A program made the translations under genes and the position numbers. A model generated the notes under the pieces. It was not told where the DNA came from. It ran no database searches and saw nothing but the letters and a program-made list of their open reading frames with translations. Positions 62,513 through 64,000 of a stretch of 64,000 bases of DNA are shown one piece after another. Source of the stretch: Leptospira saintgironsiae (lineage in GTDB: Bacteria > Spirochaetota > Leptospiria > Leptospirales > Leptospiraceae); contig NZ_NPDR01000003.1 in the NCBI RefSeq assembly GCF_002811765.1, forward strand, positions 62,001 to 126,000, written 5' to 3'. The stretch's first letter is position 1; every line of letters begins with the position of its first letter.

Positions 62513-64000
62513 TTATAGGGAGGCGGAGACCATGAGATAAAAGAACTTAGAAGTATCGTCGAACGTGTATCTATTATCAGGATTAGAAGCAAATGGATTT
62601 GTTCTTTCATTCCCGATTGCTTCTTTAGCTTTCACGACGGAAATTCCCATCCAGATAGAAACTGAATCAGTGTAATTATAGATCCAAGTAAAATCGTACT
62701 GATAGAATAATCTTCTGCCTAATCTAGAATTGTCATAAGAGAACTTATCATTCGAATAATTTTCGGTGCTTGCTCCAGTATTCGGGACTCCTGAAACCTT
62801 ATACCAAGCATCTTGTAAATTTGCTTTCTGAGTATCGTAAAACGCGAATATAAACATTCCATATTCTGTTTTGAGATTTGCTCTGATAGAATAAGACTTT
62901 ATATTCTCAAATCCTGCCATTAGAGCCTGGCCATTCATTGTATTCCAGTTTGGAAAAGAGCCGGCAATCTGCGGAAATAAACTCTGCCAAGTCCCTACCT
63001 TAGAATCGGATCTATTCGGATCTCCTGATGCATATGTATAACCTAAACCTAATCGGATCCAATCATTTACTTTGATCCCAGTATCCAAGGAGAGAAGTCT
63101 TGTATCATACTGAACCTTCTCCGTATAAATATTTTTACCGTTAGCTGCTTTTTGGTCTAAGATATCCCAATCCGCTTTTACTCTGTCCCCAGTCATTCCT
63201 GACTGCCATGCAGATTCAATCGTCCAATCCCAGATCTTTCCGGCAGGTAGAAGGTTATTGTTCGTTCTGTTGGTGAATCTAAAACCAGTGGTCAATAGAT
63301 CGTCTCTTTGTTTCAGACGATTATCGAAATCTGTAGGATTTGTATTGGGGATCCATTTTTTAGAAACTTCGAACATATATACATCTAAGTGAGCTTCTTC
63401 TCCAAACTTGATCGTATTATAAGCACCGAAAAAGTAAGCCTGGTCTATAGAACCCTTAGATCTTCCATTACTCGTAGTCAAACCATAAGGAGCATCATAT
63501 TGGTTGGATAAGATTGTTCCAAATACATGAGACCTAAACCATTGTGAATCGTGAACGAATCTAACTCCATCGAATGCAAAACCTGTATGAAGCCAATTTA
63601 ATGGACCTACAATTTTCAGATCCCCGAAAGCAAATACTTGTCTACCTACAAAAACGGAAACAGGAAGTTTATCAGTTTTTTTGAATACGATATAGGCTTC
63701 CCTAATATCAGTATTGTTTCTTATATTAGTATTGGTAGAAGTAGCCGGAGTCAAAGTGGTCCCAGCACCCGTGCTAAGCCCGTATGTCCAGTTGCCAGCA
63801 TTCTGTGGAGTTTGACTTCCTCCCCAGAGTCTGCTATCTTGCATAGTAACTTTGATCGCATAATAGGGAGAAGGATCGAATAAAAACCAGAGCTGAGTGT
63901 TTTGTCCTACAAAAGAACTATAATCATCTGTCTTCTTATTAAAGTCAGGATTCTCTCTTGCCTCGAATCTAGGACGGAGAGAAACTCCTAATTTTAAATT
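62513..64000 (-). CDS. Alginate-export-family outer-membrane porin, partial (runs off right edge)
   Basis: The frame is open from base 64000 to the stop at 62513, so the N-terminus is outside the window; an internal Met at 63844 is not the true start. The visible 495 residues show alternating beta-strand texture (FKKTDKLPVSVFVGRQVFAFGD, LDVYMFEVSKKWIPN, RLGLGYTYASGD). The opening RPRFEARENPDFNKKTDDYSS pattern and the AIKVTMQDSRLWGG segment are typical of alginate-export-type barrels. The C-terminus is FFYLMVSASL. It should be a large beta-barrel channel in the outer membrane. The substrate is unknown, and alginate is not implied. Confidence 0.85.
   Translation of the reverse strand, partial: NLKLGVSLRPRFEARENPDFNKKTDDYSSFVGQNTQLWFLFDPSPYYAIKVTMQDSRLWGGSQTPQNAGNWTYGLSTGAGTTLTPATSTNTNIRNNTDIREAYIVFKKTDKLPVSVFVGRQVFAFGDLKIVGPLNWLHTGFAFDGVRFVHDSQWFRSHVFGTILSNQYDAPYGLTTSNGRSKGSIDQAYFFGAYNTIKFGEEAHLDVYMFEVSKKWIPNTNPTDFDNRLKQRDDLLTTGFRFTNRTNNNLLPAGKIWDWTIESAWQSGMTGDRVKADWDILDQKAANGKNIYTEKVQYDTRLLSLDTGIKVNDWIRLGLGYTYASGDPNRSDSKVGTWQSLFPQIAGSFPNWNTMNGQALMAGFENIKSYSIRANLKTEYGMFIFAFYDTQKANLQDAWYKVSGVPNTGASTENYSNDKFSYDNSRLGRRLFYQYDFTWIYNYTDSVSIWMGISVVKAKEAIGNERTNPFASNPDNRYTFDDTSKFFYLMVSASL

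Overview
The window looks like a chromosomal segment of a spirochaete of the genus Leptospira. The evidence is the AT-rich base composition (judged by eye), many lipoproteins with loose spirochaetal lipoboxes, a C-terminal DUF1554-type domain, FG-GAP and Calx-beta-like surface lipoproteins, and a complete-looking B12 operon of the kind known in leptospires. No rRNA, tRNA, insertion sequence or CRISPR array was found. Genus assignment rests on gene content only.

Layout. 1-5.4 kb: minus-strand envelope genes (a cut-off right-handed-helix-like lipoprotein, a second lipoprotein, a barrel-like protein and a small secreted protein). 5.6-14.9 kb: FG-GAP lipoprotein, crotonase, SDR with an ArsR regulator, a 1045-residue Calx-beta/DUF1554 lipoprotein, an OmpA lipoprotein and an outer-membrane protein. 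15.1-16.8 kb: a decayed CheR-CheB-histidine kinase locus in which only CheB is whole. 16.8-19.8 kb: a SoxR module (SoxR, FMN reductase, MFS pump, OsmC) with a MerR-type promoter. 19.9-25.7 kb: a sigma-54 module: lipoprotein, membrane-bound sigma-54 activator, paired inverted repeats, a canonical -24/-12 promoter and two exported proteins. 25.9-36.9 kb: two-component genes, including a 2108-residue soluble hybrid kinase with eleven 92-residue HAMP-type repeats.

36.9-58.2 kb is cobalamin metabolism on the minus strand: a TonB-dependent receptor behind its own cobalamin riboswitch, and a 20-gene operon (57905 to 39463) behind a second riboswitch. The operon runs from cobalt uptake (CbtB, CbtA) through cobalt insertion (CbiX), the anaerobic corrin ring pathway (CbiL, H, F, G, D, ET, C), side-chain amidation (CbiA, CbiP), adenosylation (CobO), aminopropanol arm attachment (CobD, CbiB), nucleotide loop assembly (CobU, CobC-like) and cobinamide salvage (CbiZ). 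It contains a CobD-CbiP fusion, a CbiX with a ferredoxin-like tail and a CbiH with a large unexplained extension. No CbiJ/CobK reductase, CobS or CobT is in the window.

58.3-64.0 kb: 2-oxoglutarate/Fe(II) oxygenase-like enzyme, SDR, Crp/Fnr-type regulator, PAS histidine kinase and an alginate-export-type porin cut by the right edge.
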